Assembly (NCBI GenBank): GCA_016401345.1
Contig: JAEACG010000001.1
Location: 806,001 to 870,000 of the forward strand
DNA length: 64,000 nt
Source: Fictibacillus nanhaiensis
Lineage (GTDB): Bacteria; Bacillota; Bacilli; Bacillales; Fictibacillaceae
Direction: 5' to 3'
Every line of letters begins with the position of its first letter. Position 1 is the stretch's first letter. Below, piece by piece: positions 8,835-17,313 of this stretch. Under the pieces are notes generated by a model. It made no database searches and had not been told where the DNA came from. It was given only the letters and a program-made list of their open reading frames with translations. The translations under genes and the position numbers were made by a program.

Positions 8835-9197
8835 ATGGAGCAAAAAGGAACGTTTTATGTAACAGCTAAAGGCGATATGGAGCCCCTTCCTACTGATGAT
8901 CATGTGCATTATTTTGAGATTCAAGCTTCTTATGATGAAAAGCAACAGCTAGAGCATCTGTTTGCTAAAATGCACGCTAACAATAAACAAGAAGGATTGG
9001 ATATTTTCTCACCGAAAAGACACTTTTCTGAATCACATGCCCAATACCATCGAGGAAAAGACAGTAAGCTTGTGTACGAACTGTTTAGGAACCTCTACTT
9101 ATTAGGAACTGAAAAAACGAAGCGAGAAATTGAAGAGATGGAAGTTTTGCCTGAATTATACGAAGCTAGCCATGATACAATCGAAAAAGTAAAATAG
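8835..9197 (+). CDS. Uncharacterised 120-aa cytoplasmic protein
   Basis: I do not recognise a named family. The protein is hydrophilic and His-rich (HVHYF, HFSESHAQYH), with predicted helices in the C-terminal half and no signal or membrane segment. A strong GGAGG ribosome site precedes the ATG, and the gene is monocistronic with its own terminator directly at the stop. The compact layout supports a real gene; function is unknown. Confidence 0.7.
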   Translation: MEQKGTFYVTAKGDMEPLPTDDHVHYFEIQASYDEKQQLEHLFAKMHANNKQEGLDIFSPKRHFSESHAQYHRGKDSKLVYELFRNLYLLGTEKTKREIEEMEVLPELYEASHDTIEKVK

Positions 9198-9217
9198 CAC
9201 CGGAATTTTTCCGGTGC
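9197..9217. terminator. Terminator
   Basis: GCACCGGAA pairs with TTCCGGTGC around a three-base loop, followed by CTTTTCTT. It begins at the last base of the upstream stop codon. Confidence 0.88.
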
Positions 9218-9236
9218 CTTTTCTTGTTGAGCAACT

Positions 9237-9641
9237 CTATTCCCACTCTATCGTTCCATCTTCTTTAATCCAAAACCTTACCATTCCTAAATCATCCAAT
9301 GCATGTCTGATCGTATTTGCTTTTTCACGATAACTTGGAGTGTCGGGATGAGCAAGTACTAATGTCTTAGCAGGGTTTTTTTCATGACTTTTTAGCAGAT
9401 TTACAAATTTCAGACAAAATTCATTCTGGTTTTGATAGCCAGTTATTTCAGACATATTCCCTTCCGCTGCGATCAGAAGTGTATGATATTCATTTGTTGC
9501 AGTCAGATCTACGCCGTCAATCTCATTGCACGTTTCAGTCTCATAGCCTTCGCGTAATAAATATCCTTCTACTGCTTTAATCACTTCTGCTTTGTTCATT
9601 ACAAATGCATCACTAATATATGGATGGTCATGTAGAGCCAA
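9237..9641 (-). CDS. Uncharacterised protein, possibly a degenerate PD-(D/E)XK-like fold
   Basis: This soluble protein of about 134 aa is not a clear member of any family. The segment VDLTATNEYHTLLIAAEGN resembles the core of restriction-endonuclease-like folds (an acid, then a strand ending in E-x-K). Here the second motif reads A-E-G, so catalysis is doubtful. The frame is open to a GTG at 9650, but that codon sits inside the AAGGAG site; the TTG at 9641 has ideal eight-base spacing and is chosen. It is monocistronic. The fold suggestion is a weak inference. Confidence 0.6.
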   Translation of the reverse strand: MALHDHPYISDAFVMNKAEVIKAVEGYLLREGYETETCNEIDGVDLTATNEYHTLLIAAEGNMSEITGYQNQNEFCLKFVNLLKSHEKNPAKTLVLAHPDTPSYREKANTIRHALDDLGMVRFWIKEDGTIEWE

Positions 9642-9838
9642 ACTCATCACTCCTTCTTATCTATAACAGCATTCGCAACACTTTCCTATCAATAGAGGGG
9701 TACTTAAATGTCGTATACCCCTATTTTTCAATCAAAAAACCGTCTATAAAGGATTTTTCTTAAAAGAGAAACTTCTTTCCCCTTTTAACGTATTTCCTTT
9801 AAGATAGAAATAAGAAACTATAGTTGGGGGATTCATAC

Positions 9839-11086
9839 ATGGCTCAAAAAGCTGAAAAACAAAACCAATCCCGTATATGGACCGTCATAGCGGGAATAGG
9901 TTTGTTTCTGTTAAGTAAATTAAAGTGGGTGTTCAGCCTACTAAAATTAGGGAAATTCGCAACACTCATCTCCATGTTTATATCACTTGGTGCATACGCG
10001 GCATTTTATGGATGGAAATTCGCAGTAGCGATCGTATATCTAATTTTTGTGCATGAGATGGGCCATTTAGTCGCTGCTAAACAAAAAGGAATAAAAACAT
10101 CGCCCGCGATATTTATCCCGTTTATGGGTGCCGCGATCGGTATGAAAGAGTTGCCTAAAAATGCTAAAGATGAAGCCTATATCGCTTATGCAGGACCGTT
10201 GTTCGGGTTATTATCTTTCTTACCAGCCGTATTTCTGTATGAAACGACTGCAGAACCATTCTGGGGCTTGGTCATCTTTTTAGGGGCTCTGATCAACTTA
10301 TTTAATTTGTTCCCTGTCTCACCACTCGATGGCGGAAGAATCGTTGGAGTTCTGTCTACTAAGATCTGGTTTATTGGTTTATTACTTGTTCTGCCTTACT
10401 TGTTCATATCACCTGACCCAATCATTTTCTTAATCTTCATTTTCGGTATCCTAACATGGTGGAAACGAGTTCGTGAAGACTTTGAACAAAACAAACTGAA
10501 AGAAACACTTACTTTGTTTCAATCAGAACAAGATAAACTCACTGAGATTAATCAGGAGATGGATGAATACAAGGACATGCCGAACTTTGGTTATATCATC
10601 GGTACGTATTTAGAAGATGTGCGCGTTGCAAAAGATAGACTAAAGCGAAACATGCCCACCGGGTATTCGTTCCCTGTTCTGCAGGATAAAAAGAAAATTC
10701 GTAAGCATCGTACATTAGTGGAAATAGAAATTTTAAACAACCGAGAACGGTTCCTACAAACACTCTTAGAAGAATATGAGAGCAATCAACGTCAGAAAGA
10801 ATATATTCATAACATGTATAAAGAAGCTGATCCTGAAGAGTTGGCAACTATACCAGAGCTCTCAAACTTTAGCCACAGCAGCTTGTTTGAAGCGTATGAA
10901 CAAAGCTTGTTAACTGAAAAAGCAAACATCGAGAAACAATTTGAACAAACTAAAAACTATTACGTCTCAAACACCAAAACAAAAGTGATCGTGTTGATCA
11001 TGTATCTATTGTTAGCAGGAGTCTTGTCTGCTTTTGTTGTTTACGGAAATCAGCTTATGGATGCAAACCGTTTTTTAATAAGCTAG
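9839..11086 (+). CDS. Site-2 protease (M50) family membrane protein with coiled coil
   Basis: This 415-aa protein carries the intramembrane zinc-protease motifs: HEMGH with H72, E73 and H76, and NLFPVSPLDGG with D164 as third ligand. About five hydrophobic segments surround them. From about residue 215 a long charged coiled-coil region follows, and the protein ends with one more membrane segment near residue 385. Family members cleave substrates within the membrane; the target is unknown. The start is set at the ATG with GGGGG eight bases upstream, not at an earlier in-frame TTG. It is monocistronic and not adjacent to a sigma or anti-sigma gene. Confidence 0.83.
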   Translation: MAQKAEKQNQSRIWTVIAGIGLFLLSKLKWVFSLLKLGKFATLISMFISLGAYAAFYGWKFAVAIVYLIFVHEMGHLVAAKQKGIKTSPAIFIPFMGAAIGMKELPKNAKDEAYIAYAGPLFGLLSFLPAVFLYETTAEPFWGLVIFLGALINLFNLFPVSPLDGGRIVGVLSTKIWFIGLLLVLPYLFISPDPIIFLIFIFGILTWWKRVREDFEQNKLKETLTLFQSEQDKLTEINQEMDEYKDMPNFGYIIGTYLEDVRVAKDRLKRNMPTGYSFPVLQDKKKIRKHRTLVEIEILNNRERFLQTLLEEYESNQRQKEYIHNMYKEADPEELATIPELSNFSHSSLFEAYEQSLLTEKANIEKQFEQTKNYYVSNTKTKVIVLIMYLLLAGVLSAFVVYGNQLMDANRFLIS

Positions 11087-11093
11087 ACCTATC

Positions 11094-11117
11094 AAACACC
11101 TCTTAAAGGAGGTGTTT
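11094..11117 (+). terminator. Terminator
   Basis: AAACACCTC pairs with GAGGTGTTT around a six-base loop, and a T-run follows. Confidence 0.9.
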
Positions 11118-11280
11118 TTTTCATCCCTCTTTTTACCTGCAATCTTTCATTTCTAGTACATAAGCTACAGATGATCCAAAACATACATAAGGCTATTCGA
11201 CTTATCTTTTGCAAGTATAAAAGGAATGCCAAACCAAAAACACGAATGATGTAGAAAAATAGAAAAGGAGCGAAGGTGCT

Positions 11281-12303
11281 ATGAAAAAAATAGTAAAAAT
11301 ATTATTTTCACTTGCTGTGTTACTTGGTATATTTTCAAACACAGTTTCAGCTGAAAAAGGAGCAACAAACAAAGATATTGTTGGGAAAGATATGTATGTG
11401 AATGTTGCTGCAGCAACCCTTTGGGTAGGACCAGATGCAGCAAGACCTGTTGATGATCCATCGGTTTCTTACCCCGTTGACTTAAGAAGCTGGACAACCA
11501 GTATGACGTATGAAGAAAAGCTTTGGTTGGTAGGCGAACTTGAAACACAAGCGCTATATGGTCAAAAAGTACATATTTTGGAACAACAAGGTGATTGGGT
11601 AAAAGTTGCGGTCTATGGCCAGCCTACACCTAGAAATGAGCTTGGATATCCAGGGTGGATGCCGCTAGCACAATTAACTTACTCTGAGCACTTTAAAAAA
11701 GCTGAAGGAAAACAATTTGCATTGATTACAAGTCCAACTGCTTGGCTTACTAAAGGACCATTTGGACATAAAAAAGATCTTGAATTAAGCTACAACACGA
11801 AGTTGCCAGTTATTAAGAAACTAGCAAAAACGATTGCCGTTTTAACACCTCAAGGAAAAGTTCGTTGGCTAAATGCGAAAGATGCAAAAGTGTATAGAAG
11901 TGAAAGTGATATTCCGGTTCCAACAGGCGAAGAACTCGTAGAAGAAGCTAAGAAATTTCTAGGTCTTCCTTATTTATGGGCTGGAGCTTCAGGGTTTGGC
12001 TTTGATTGTTCTGGATTTACACACACCATCCATAAAGCAAACGGCATAACAATTCCACGAGACTCTGGCCCACAATCTAAGGAAGGGCTGATCGTTGATA
12101 AAGAGCAACTGCAGCCTGGGGATCTCATGTTCTTTGCTTATGATGAAGGAAAAGGACGCGTTCATCATGTAGCGATGTATGCCGGGAACGGTATGATGAT
12201 CCACTCTCCAAATACAGCATCTACAGTAAGACTCGATCCGATCTCAACACCTGCTTATGCTGTAGAATTCTCAGGAGCACGAAGATATATTCCACAACCT
12301 TAA
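11281..12303 (+). CDS. Secreted NlpC/P60 peptidoglycan peptidase (YkfC-like)
   Basis: This 340-aa protein has a signal peptide ending near VSA24. Two SH3b-like segments follow (about 35-135 and 145-205) and then a C-terminal NlpC/P60 domain. The catalytic Cys is C243 in FDCSGF, and the His is near 296 in VHHVAMY. The domain order resembles the YkfC group, which cut the gamma-D-Glu to diamino-acid bond in peptides derived from peptidoglycan. An export signal indicates action at the cell wall. RBS: AAAGGAG. It is monocistronic and ends at a strong hairpin. Confidence 0.87.
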   Translation: MKKIVKILFSLAVLLGIFSNTVSAEKGATNKDIVGKDMYVNVAAATLWVGPDAARPVDDPSVSYPVDLRSWTTSMTYEEKLWLVGELETQALYGQKVHILEQQGDWVKVAVYGQPTPRNELGYPGWMPLAQLTYSEHFKKAEGKQFALITSPTAWLTKGPFGHKKDLELSYNTKLPVIKKLAKTIAVLTPQGKVRWLNAKDAKVYRSESDIPVPTGEELVEEAKKFLGLPYLWAGASGFGFDCSGFTHTIHKANGITIPRDSGPQSKEGLIVDKEQLQPGDLMFFAYDEGKGRVHHVAMYAGNGMMIHSPNTASTVRLDPISTPAYAVEFSGARRYIPQP

Positions 12304-12310
12304 CAAAAGA

Positions 12311-12336
12311 GCAGAGCACAATGAAATGTGCTCTGC
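12311..12336 (+). terminator. Terminator
   Basis: GCAGAGCAC pairs with GTGCTCTGC, followed by CTTTTTATT. It could also serve the convergent membrane-protein gene. Confidence 0.88.
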
Positions 12337-12353
12337 CTTTTTATTATCATCAA

Positions 12354-14033
12354 TTATTCTAAACCTTCTATTGTCATTTCTGTTACAGGTAAAAATGCTT
12401 CTCCCGTATTTTGATAAGTAACGTTAACTTTATCTTGTTCTTTTAAATAGATAGCTAGAGGACTGTTTTCTGAAGATACGATGTAGCTCTTACGGTTATC
12501 CAGCAAGAAGGATACAATCGTATAATCCCCTACTTTTTCTTTATAAACGCGAAGCACGGCACCTGTTATCTGTTTTTCCTCTGCATTTGATGTTCCATCA
12601 ACTGTACCTCCACCTCGCTGTAAAGCGGTTTTGTATTGCTTTATTGCAGCATTCGGTGTATTTGCATATACCGAGATCTCTGGATTTGCGGCAGAGACGA
12701 TAAAATAGTTTTGTAGAAATCCATTCGAATCTAGAACAGGGGTCAGCCAGCTTGCTTCTCCATAGAAGTTATACAATACGGGCATCTCACCGTCCCATTT
12801 TTTCTCGATAAACTTCTTTTCTATGATCTCTAAAGCTCCTTCAGAATCCATATAAGACTCTTCAAGATTACCAGTAAAATAGGTCGCCTTCCCCGTTCTT
12901 GCATCTGTTAATGAATAACCGAGCATAGAGTCGACTCCCTCTTTCGGGCTTGTGAAGTCGGTAAAGTAAAACATATCACCATTCTCATCAAAGATTGGGC
13001 TTACATTAGCTTCCGTTCCTTCATCAGATGGAAGCTTCACATCCTTTTTACCGAATTTACTGTTCCAGAATCCATGCACATAGTTACCAAAGTAACTGTT
13101 TTGCAGGCTAACTGTTTCTGGAGATACTGCGCCATCAATAAAGGCTGGAATGTCCTTGATGTGATAATTTTTTGTATTTCCATTTTCAGGATCTGTTACG
13201 ACAATACCTTTTACTTTAAATCCGTTACGCGCAGATATGAATTCTCCATAGGAGCGAATATAAAACGGCTTTCCATCATCATCGATCTCTAGTTGTGGAT
13301 CGCCATAGAAAATGTATTCTGGATAACTTGAGCGCATATGTCGTTCAACGTTTTTATTAAAATAAGAAGATGGTGTATAAGTCATTTCTGATTTAATAAA
13401 CTTCGGGTTGGCCGAAGAATCGGTAGCACTCAATGTAAAATACCCTGGGGTCACATCGCCATTCCACCACTTAAAAAGTCCAGAGAATTCAACAGGTGCA
13501 ATATAGACGTATTTTCCGTCCACTTTTTGAATCTGTAGATTTCCTAATTCATAAAAGCTTGTGTTTGGCACTTGCCCGAAAGACTTTCTCATTTTATTTC
13601 TTGCAAACTTGGGCGGTACACTTGCCGGAGTTTCTTTCTCATCAAAAGACTCGATCTCTGTCTTTTCTGCCATTTTGGATGACTGATACTTTTCACTAGC
13701 GTTAAATAATCCAGCAGACAGAAAAAAGATACCAATAATCAAGCTAATAAGGAACAAAGCCAGCTTGAACAATCTTTCTTTGCCTGTCGCAAAAAACGCA
13801 CCAATGGCTGTAACAATAATCGCAAGTATCCAGATTGACGAAAAATTGCGATCCAGATTCGTTATATAATAGAAAACAAATATTGCAGGAATGGTACAAA
13901 TAGTAACACTAATCATAGTACCAGTAAGGTTGTTTTTCTTTTCTTTTTTTACAGGCTTTTTGCCGCTAGAGATCGGAAAGATCACTAATGCTGCGGCTAG
14001 ACCCACAATGATGGAAAATAACAAGATGTTCAT
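12354..14033 (-). CDS. Large uncharacterised membrane protein with extracellular domain
   Basis: This 559-aa protein has four hydrophobic segments in the first 115 residues and then a hydrophilic domain of about 440 residues that probably faces outward. That part contains repeated beta-rich segments in which short D/N-rich turns alternate with aromatic strands (for example DDDGKPFYIRSYGEF and DENGDMFYFTDF). I do not recognise a named family, and no catalytic motif is evident. It is monocistronic; its start is at an ATG with AAAGGGG upstream. A surface sensor or wall-associated role is only a guess. Confidence 0.75.
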   Translation of the reverse strand: MNILLFSIIVGLAAALVIFPISSGKKPVKKEKKNNLTGTMISVTICTIPAIFVFYYITNLDRNFSSIWILAIIVTAIGAFFATGKERLFKLALFLISLIIGIFFLSAGLFNASEKYQSSKMAEKTEIESFDEKETPASVPPKFARNKMRKSFGQVPNTSFYELGNLQIQKVDGKYVYIAPVEFSGLFKWWNGDVTPGYFTLSATDSSANPKFIKSEMTYTPSSYFNKNVERHMRSSYPEYIFYGDPQLEIDDDGKPFYIRSYGEFISARNGFKVKGIVVTDPENGNTKNYHIKDIPAFIDGAVSPETVSLQNSYFGNYVHGFWNSKFGKKDVKLPSDEGTEANVSPIFDENGDMFYFTDFTSPKEGVDSMLGYSLTDARTGKATYFTGNLEESYMDSEGALEIIEKKFIEKKWDGEMPVLYNFYGEASWLTPVLDSNGFLQNYFIVSAANPEISVYANTPNAAIKQYKTALQRGGGTVDGTSNAEEKQITGAVLRVYKEKVGDYTIVSFLLDNRKSYIVSSENSPLAIYLKEQDKVNVTYQNTGEAFLPVTEMTIEGLE

Positions 14034-14343
14034 AAACTATCCCCTTTTTTAACATTTACTTCTTTACCCTATTAATCAATACGACTGAATATGTAAAAAG
14101 TTCCATAACAAATACAATACGAGAAATTTAACTTCCTAAAAACAATAAGTCTCCAGATTCAACTCTACTTCCATTATAATGGAATAAAAAGGATGTATTT
14201 TCCTCGTTCCTTAGATTGATAGGCTATTCTGTACTAATCGTTACTTTGTTCCCTAACCTACTTCCTTTTTTGATTAATTATTATCTACCTAAAAGCATAC
14301 AAGTTCCTTTATCTATTATTTTTTTTAAAGGAGTTGTCACAAA
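14034..14343. other. 310-bp divergent intergenic region
   Basis: The region is A/T-rich with no small ORF carrying a ribosome site. Its one structured element is a perfect 16-bp palindrome at 14169-14184, listed separately. A GGAG site precedes the downstream ATG at 14344. Confidence 0.55.
14169..14184. promoter_or_regulatory. 16-bp palindrome over a TATAAT hexamer
   Basis: TTCCATTATAATGGAA is a perfect palindrome whose centre contains TATAAT (14175-14180), so a protein bound here would cover a possible -10. It does not fit PerR, Fur, Zur or CodY consensus sequences as I know them. The -35 region is poor. Confidence 0.4.
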
Positions 14344-14769
14344 ATGAAATACCCCTCAAAAAAAGATTGGTGGCTTGGATTGATTCTCTTTGGCGCCACC
14401 GGTTATGGCGCTTATATCAGTACATACGCCTTACTTTCAGAAAAAGCAGATCTGTTAGGAATACTGATTACAATCATCATTAATCTTACCTTAATCGCGT
14501 TTATCAGTTGGCTTTGGTTTACAACCTACTACGTTTTAGAAGAAAAAGAACTGATCATTAGATGTGGTCCGATCCACAAAAGAATCCCATATCGTGAAAT
14601 TTCATCTGCCCATAAAACGTTGAATCCAATTTCCAGCCCAGCTCTATCCTTAAAACGTATCAATATTACGTATCAGTTTGGAATGGCTCTTATCTCCCCT
14701 AAGAATAGGGATGAGTTTTTACAAGAACTTAGTAAACGATGTCCGAATGCAACAATCAAATTTGATTAG
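14344..14769 (+). CDS. Bacterial PH-domain membrane protein (YyaB/DUF1200-like)
   Basis: This 141-aa protein has two hydrophobic segments (about residues 9-32 and 37-60) followed by a bacterial PH-like domain. The start of that domain is marked by YYVLEEKELIIRCGPIHKRIPYREISSA, a run characteristic of the YyaB/DUF1200 group. It is therefore a membrane-anchored cytoplasmic domain of unknown role. RBS: AAAGGAG. The HAD-phosphatase gene starts 12 bp after its stop, so the two share an operon. Confidence 0.78.
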   Translation: MKYPSKKDWWLGLILFGATGYGAYISTYALLSEKADLLGILITIIINLTLIAFISWLWFTTYYVLEEKELIIRCGPIHKRIPYREISSAHKTLNPISSPALSLKRINITYQFGMALISPKNRDEFLQELSKRCPNATIKFD

Positions 14770-14781
14770 GAGCTGATATAG

Positions 14782-15345
14782 ATGACTGGAGCTTTTCAAG
14801 CTGTTTTTTTAGATCGTGACGGAACGATTGGCGGTTCAGACCAGATAGAATATCCAGGGGATTTTAAACTTTTTCATTTTACTGAAGAAGTGATTCAAAC
14901 TCTCAAATTTCATAATATTTCCGTCTTTTCTTTCACTAATCAGCCTGGAATCAGTCGTGGTGATGCATGCGTAGAAGATTTTATCAGTGAATTAAGTGCG
15001 TTTGGATTTGATGATGTTTATCTTTGTCCGCATCACCATACAGAGAGCTGTGATTGCAGAAAGCCTGCCATCGGCATGCTGAAGGAGGCGGCAAGTGATC
15101 ATAATCTTGATCTATCAAAGTGTATCGTGATTGGTGACCGGTGGACAGATATGCTTGCTGCCAAATCTGCTGGTTGCATAGCAATATTAGTACAAACTGG
15201 CTCTGGAAAAGCTTCGTGGAATCAAAATCATACTTCTTCTAATATTCAACCTGATCATGTCGCTGCAACATTAAAAGAAGGAGTGGAATGGTTGTTTGAA
15301 CAAACAATCATCGACCAAGAAAATAGAAGAAGCGCTCCTTTCTAA
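14782..15345 (+). CDS. HAD-IIIA phosphatase with zinc loop (histidinol-phosphatase/GmhB-like)
   Basis: This 187-aa protein has all four HAD motifs: FLDRDGT near residue 10, SFTNQPGISRG near 51, CRKPAIGML near 94 and VIGDRWTDMLAAK near 115. Between them sits the zinc-binding loop CPHHHTESCDC, the mark of the histidinol-phosphate phosphatase and heptose-bisphosphate phosphatase (GmhB) subgroup. It should hydrolyse a small phosphate ester in the cytoplasm. There are no his or heptose genes nearby, so the substrate is open. It is second in a pair with the PH-domain gene. Confidence 0.85.
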   Translation: MTGAFQAVFLDRDGTIGGSDQIEYPGDFKLFHFTEEVIQTLKFHNISVFSFTNQPGISRGDACVEDFISELSAFGFDDVYLCPHHHTESCDCRKPAIGMLKEAASDHNLDLSKCIVIGDRWTDMLAAKSAGCIAILVQTGSGKASWNQNHTSSNIQPDHVAATLKEGVEWLFEQTIIDQENRRSAPF

Positions 15346-15393
15346 AAGATATTTACTCTCACATCCTTTTTTTCACGAAAATAACCAAAAGAA

Positions 15394-15423
15394 AAAACGC
15401 CTCGAAAAAAGACGAGGCGTTTT
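15394..15423. terminator. Bidirectional terminator
   Basis: AAAACGCCTCG (15394-15404) pairs perfectly with 15413-15423 between convergent genes. Confidence 0.92.
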
Positions 15424-15427
15424 AACA

Positions 15428-15658
15428 TTAAACGATAAAGGATTGTACAGAAACATAAAGGTTTACAGCAAATGCAAAAAAGCAGAGATAACTTATCCAT
15501 TTTTTCTTTTTTTGCCACTCTTCAAATCCTATAACAAGTAATAATAATGCAACTCCAAGAGACGTATATGGTGTTAAATCATGATTTCCTGTAGATAACC
15601 CATATACAGCAAGCAATAAAACGACTGCAGAGAAAGCAATTTTCAATATACCGAACAA
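15428..15658 (-). CDS. DUF3953/YczI-like small membrane protein
   Basis: This 76-aa protein has three hydrophobic segments, with a short loop STGNHDLTPYTSLG and the segment ALLLLVIGFEEWQKKKK. That pattern matches the DUF3953 family that includes Bacillus YczI; no function is known. It starts 19 bp after the YitT-type gene, so both probably share a transcript, and it ends at the bidirectional hairpin. Confidence 0.72.
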   Translation of the reverse strand: MFGILKIAFSAVVLLLAVYGLSTGNHDLTPYTSLGVALLLLVIGFEEWQKKKKWISYLCFFAFAVNLYVSVQSFIV

Positions 15659-15677
15659 GTTACACTCTCCCTCTATT

Positions 15678-16586
15678 TTAGTGAATTCCCTTTTTCTTAA
15701 ACCTTCCGCCTTTTACTTCAGCAATATCAGCAATCGCTAGAAAGGCACTCGTATCAAATTCATCGACAATATCTTTGAGCTTTGCCTCTTCTAGACGAGT
15801 GATCACACAGAATACAACACCTTTTTCGTCACCTGTATACGCGCCTTCACCTTTTAGATAGGTAACTCCACGTCCTAAGCGATGAAGGATGGCGTCCCCG
15901 ATCTCTTTATGATTATCACTAATGATCCATGCGGACTTCGATTCTTCGAGACCTGTAATCGTTAAGTCAATCGTCTTGAATGCAATAAAGTAAGCGATTA
16001 GTGAATACATAGCTCTATCCCAAGTGAAAACAAAACCTGCTGCTCCAAGAATAAAAATATTAAAGAACATGATAATTTCACCAACAGAAAAAGGCAGTTT
16101 GTTATTTGAGAGTATAGCTAAGATTTCTGTACCATCTAAAGATCCACCACTTCGGATTACCATTCCAATTCCGACACCGATAAATATGCCTCCAAAAACA
16201 GTCGCTAATAATAAATCGTCTGTAAAAGGTGGAACGGGATGTAATAATGTTGTTGCGATTGAAAGAACGATGATTCCATATAATGTTGAGATCGCAAATG
16301 TTTTTCCAATCTGCTTATAACCAACAAAAATAAACGGTAAGTTTAATGTGAATAGAAAGAGTCCTAATTTTAATCCTGTGATGTGAGATAGCATGATCGA
16401 GATACCAGCTATGCCACCATCAATAACATTGTTTGGTACTAAGAATATTTCTAATCCAACTGCCATCAGTATGGCTCCGAACGTTATGAGGATCGCTCTT
16501 GTAGCAAGTTTTCCTTTCGTTAATTTCTTGTGTTGTTTTTTTATCTGGTCCATGGCCTGTGCATTTGTTATCGCTTCTTCTGTCAT
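15678..16586 (-). CDS. YitT-family membrane protein (DUF161-DUF2179)
   Basis: This 302-aa protein has a five- to six-segment membrane domain containing FLVPNNVIDGGIAGISIML, the YitT hallmark, and GMVIRSGGSLDGTEILA. The C-terminal DUF2179 domain includes GRGVTYLKGEGAYTG and FDTSAFLAI. The paralogues YpjC, YqfU, YvjA and YxkD of B. subtilis belong here; the function is unproven and transport is suspected. The start is the ATG with GGAGG seven bases upstream; a GTG four codons earlier lies within that site. It follows the recombinase gene by about 20 bp. Confidence 0.87.
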   Translation of the reverse strand: MTEEAITNAQAMDQIKKQHKKLTKGKLATRAILITFGAILMAVGLEIFLVPNNVIDGGIAGISIMLSHITGLKLGLFLFTLNLPFIFVGYKQIGKTFAISTLYGIIVLSIATTLLHPVPPFTDDLLLATVFGGIFIGVGIGMVIRSGGSLDGTEILAILSNNKLPFSVGEIIMFFNIFILGAAGFVFTWDRAMYSLIAYFIAFKTIDLTITGLEESKSAWIISDNHKEIGDAILHRLGRGVTYLKGEGAYTGDEKGVVFCVITRLEEAKLKDIVDEFDTSAFLAIADIAEVKGGRFKKKGIH

Positions 16587-16606
16587 AAGTACCTCCACAC
16601 TTTCCC

Positions 16607-17167
16607 TTATAATCTTACGTCAATCTGCGTTTTAATGGGATCTTCCCTAGAGATCCCAAGATATTTAAGTGTTTCAGAAGGACTTGAATGGTTGAAATGC
16701 CTTTGCAATAGAGATATGGCTACTCCCCTTTTATAGGCATGGTAGCCGAATGTTTTACGCAGCGAGTTCGTGCCAATTTTACCTTTGATCCCCGCATGTT
16801 CTGCAGCTTGATGAATGACTCGATAAGCTTGCTGTCGAGTAATCGGCAACTTTGTTTTTTTAGATAGAAATAAAAAATCCTCTCGCTTTAGATCTGCACA
16901 TTCAACATACTGAATAATGATCTTTTTAACTGTTTCGTTTAAGAATACCTCTTTATTCCCCTCTTTATTAGGGACAGAATAAAAATCATGAACGATGAGA
17001 TCTTCCGAAAGTAAATCTTTTACTTGTATGCAAAGTAATTCAGTAATTTTTAAACCCGTGTTGATTCCTAAAACAAATAAAACATAATCACGTACCGAGT
17101 TTTTCTTTAAATAACGTTTAATCGCATTGATCTCTTTAATATCTCTTAAAGCTTCAACATATTCCAT
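16607..17167 (-). CDS. Short tyrosine recombinase-like protein with altered catalytic residues
   Basis: This protein of about 186 aa corresponds to the catalytic domain of a tyrosine recombinase without the N-terminal core-binding domain. The first catalytic Arg position is Lys (TGLKITE, K40), and the His of HxxR is Asn (N134 in GTNSLRKTFGYH, R137 kept). His157/His160 and the nucleophile-position Tyr169 in HSSPSETLKYLG remain. Such short integrases are common in Bacillus, but two substitutions make strand cleavage doubtful. The start is the ATG with AAGGTGG eight bases upstream. The YitT-type gene follows within about 20 bp. No attachment-site repeats were found beside it. Confidence 0.8.
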   Translation of the reverse strand: MEYVEALRDIKEINAIKRYLKKNSVRDYVLFVLGINTGLKITELLCIQVKDLLSEDLIVHDFYSVPNKEGNKEVFLNETVKKIIIQYVECADLKREDFLFLSKKTKLPITRQQAYRVIHQAAEHAGIKGKIGTNSLRKTFGYHAYKRGVAISLLQRHFNHSSPSETLKYLGISREDPIKTQIDVRL

Positions 17168-17187
17168 CTGAATATCCACCTTATATG

Positions 17188-17227
17188 ATGTTACTTAATA
17201 CTATTATATCAAACGGTTATGTAACAT
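17188..17227 (-). promoter_or_regulatory. Extended -10 promoter flanked by an inverted repeat
   Basis: On the minus strand TTTGATATAAT forms an extended -10 (TGnTATAAT) upstream of the recombinase gene. ATGTTAC at 17188-17194 and GTAACAT at 17221-17227 form a 7-bp inverted repeat bracketing it, a plausible operator or autoregulation site. Confidence 0.45.
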
Positions 17228-17280
17228 TAAAAATATATGCTCAAAGTTACTCCTTTATTAATCTCTGCTTTCATAAAGAA

Positions 17281-17308
17281 AAAAACCTCCTTAGAATAGA
17301 AGGTTTTT
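17281..17308 (-). terminator. Terminator of the Nif3 gene
   Basis: AAAAACCT pairs with AGGTTTTT (17301-17308) just downstream of the minus-strand stop codon at 17314. T-rich sequence follows. Confidence 0.8.
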
Positions 17309-17313
17309 AACAT

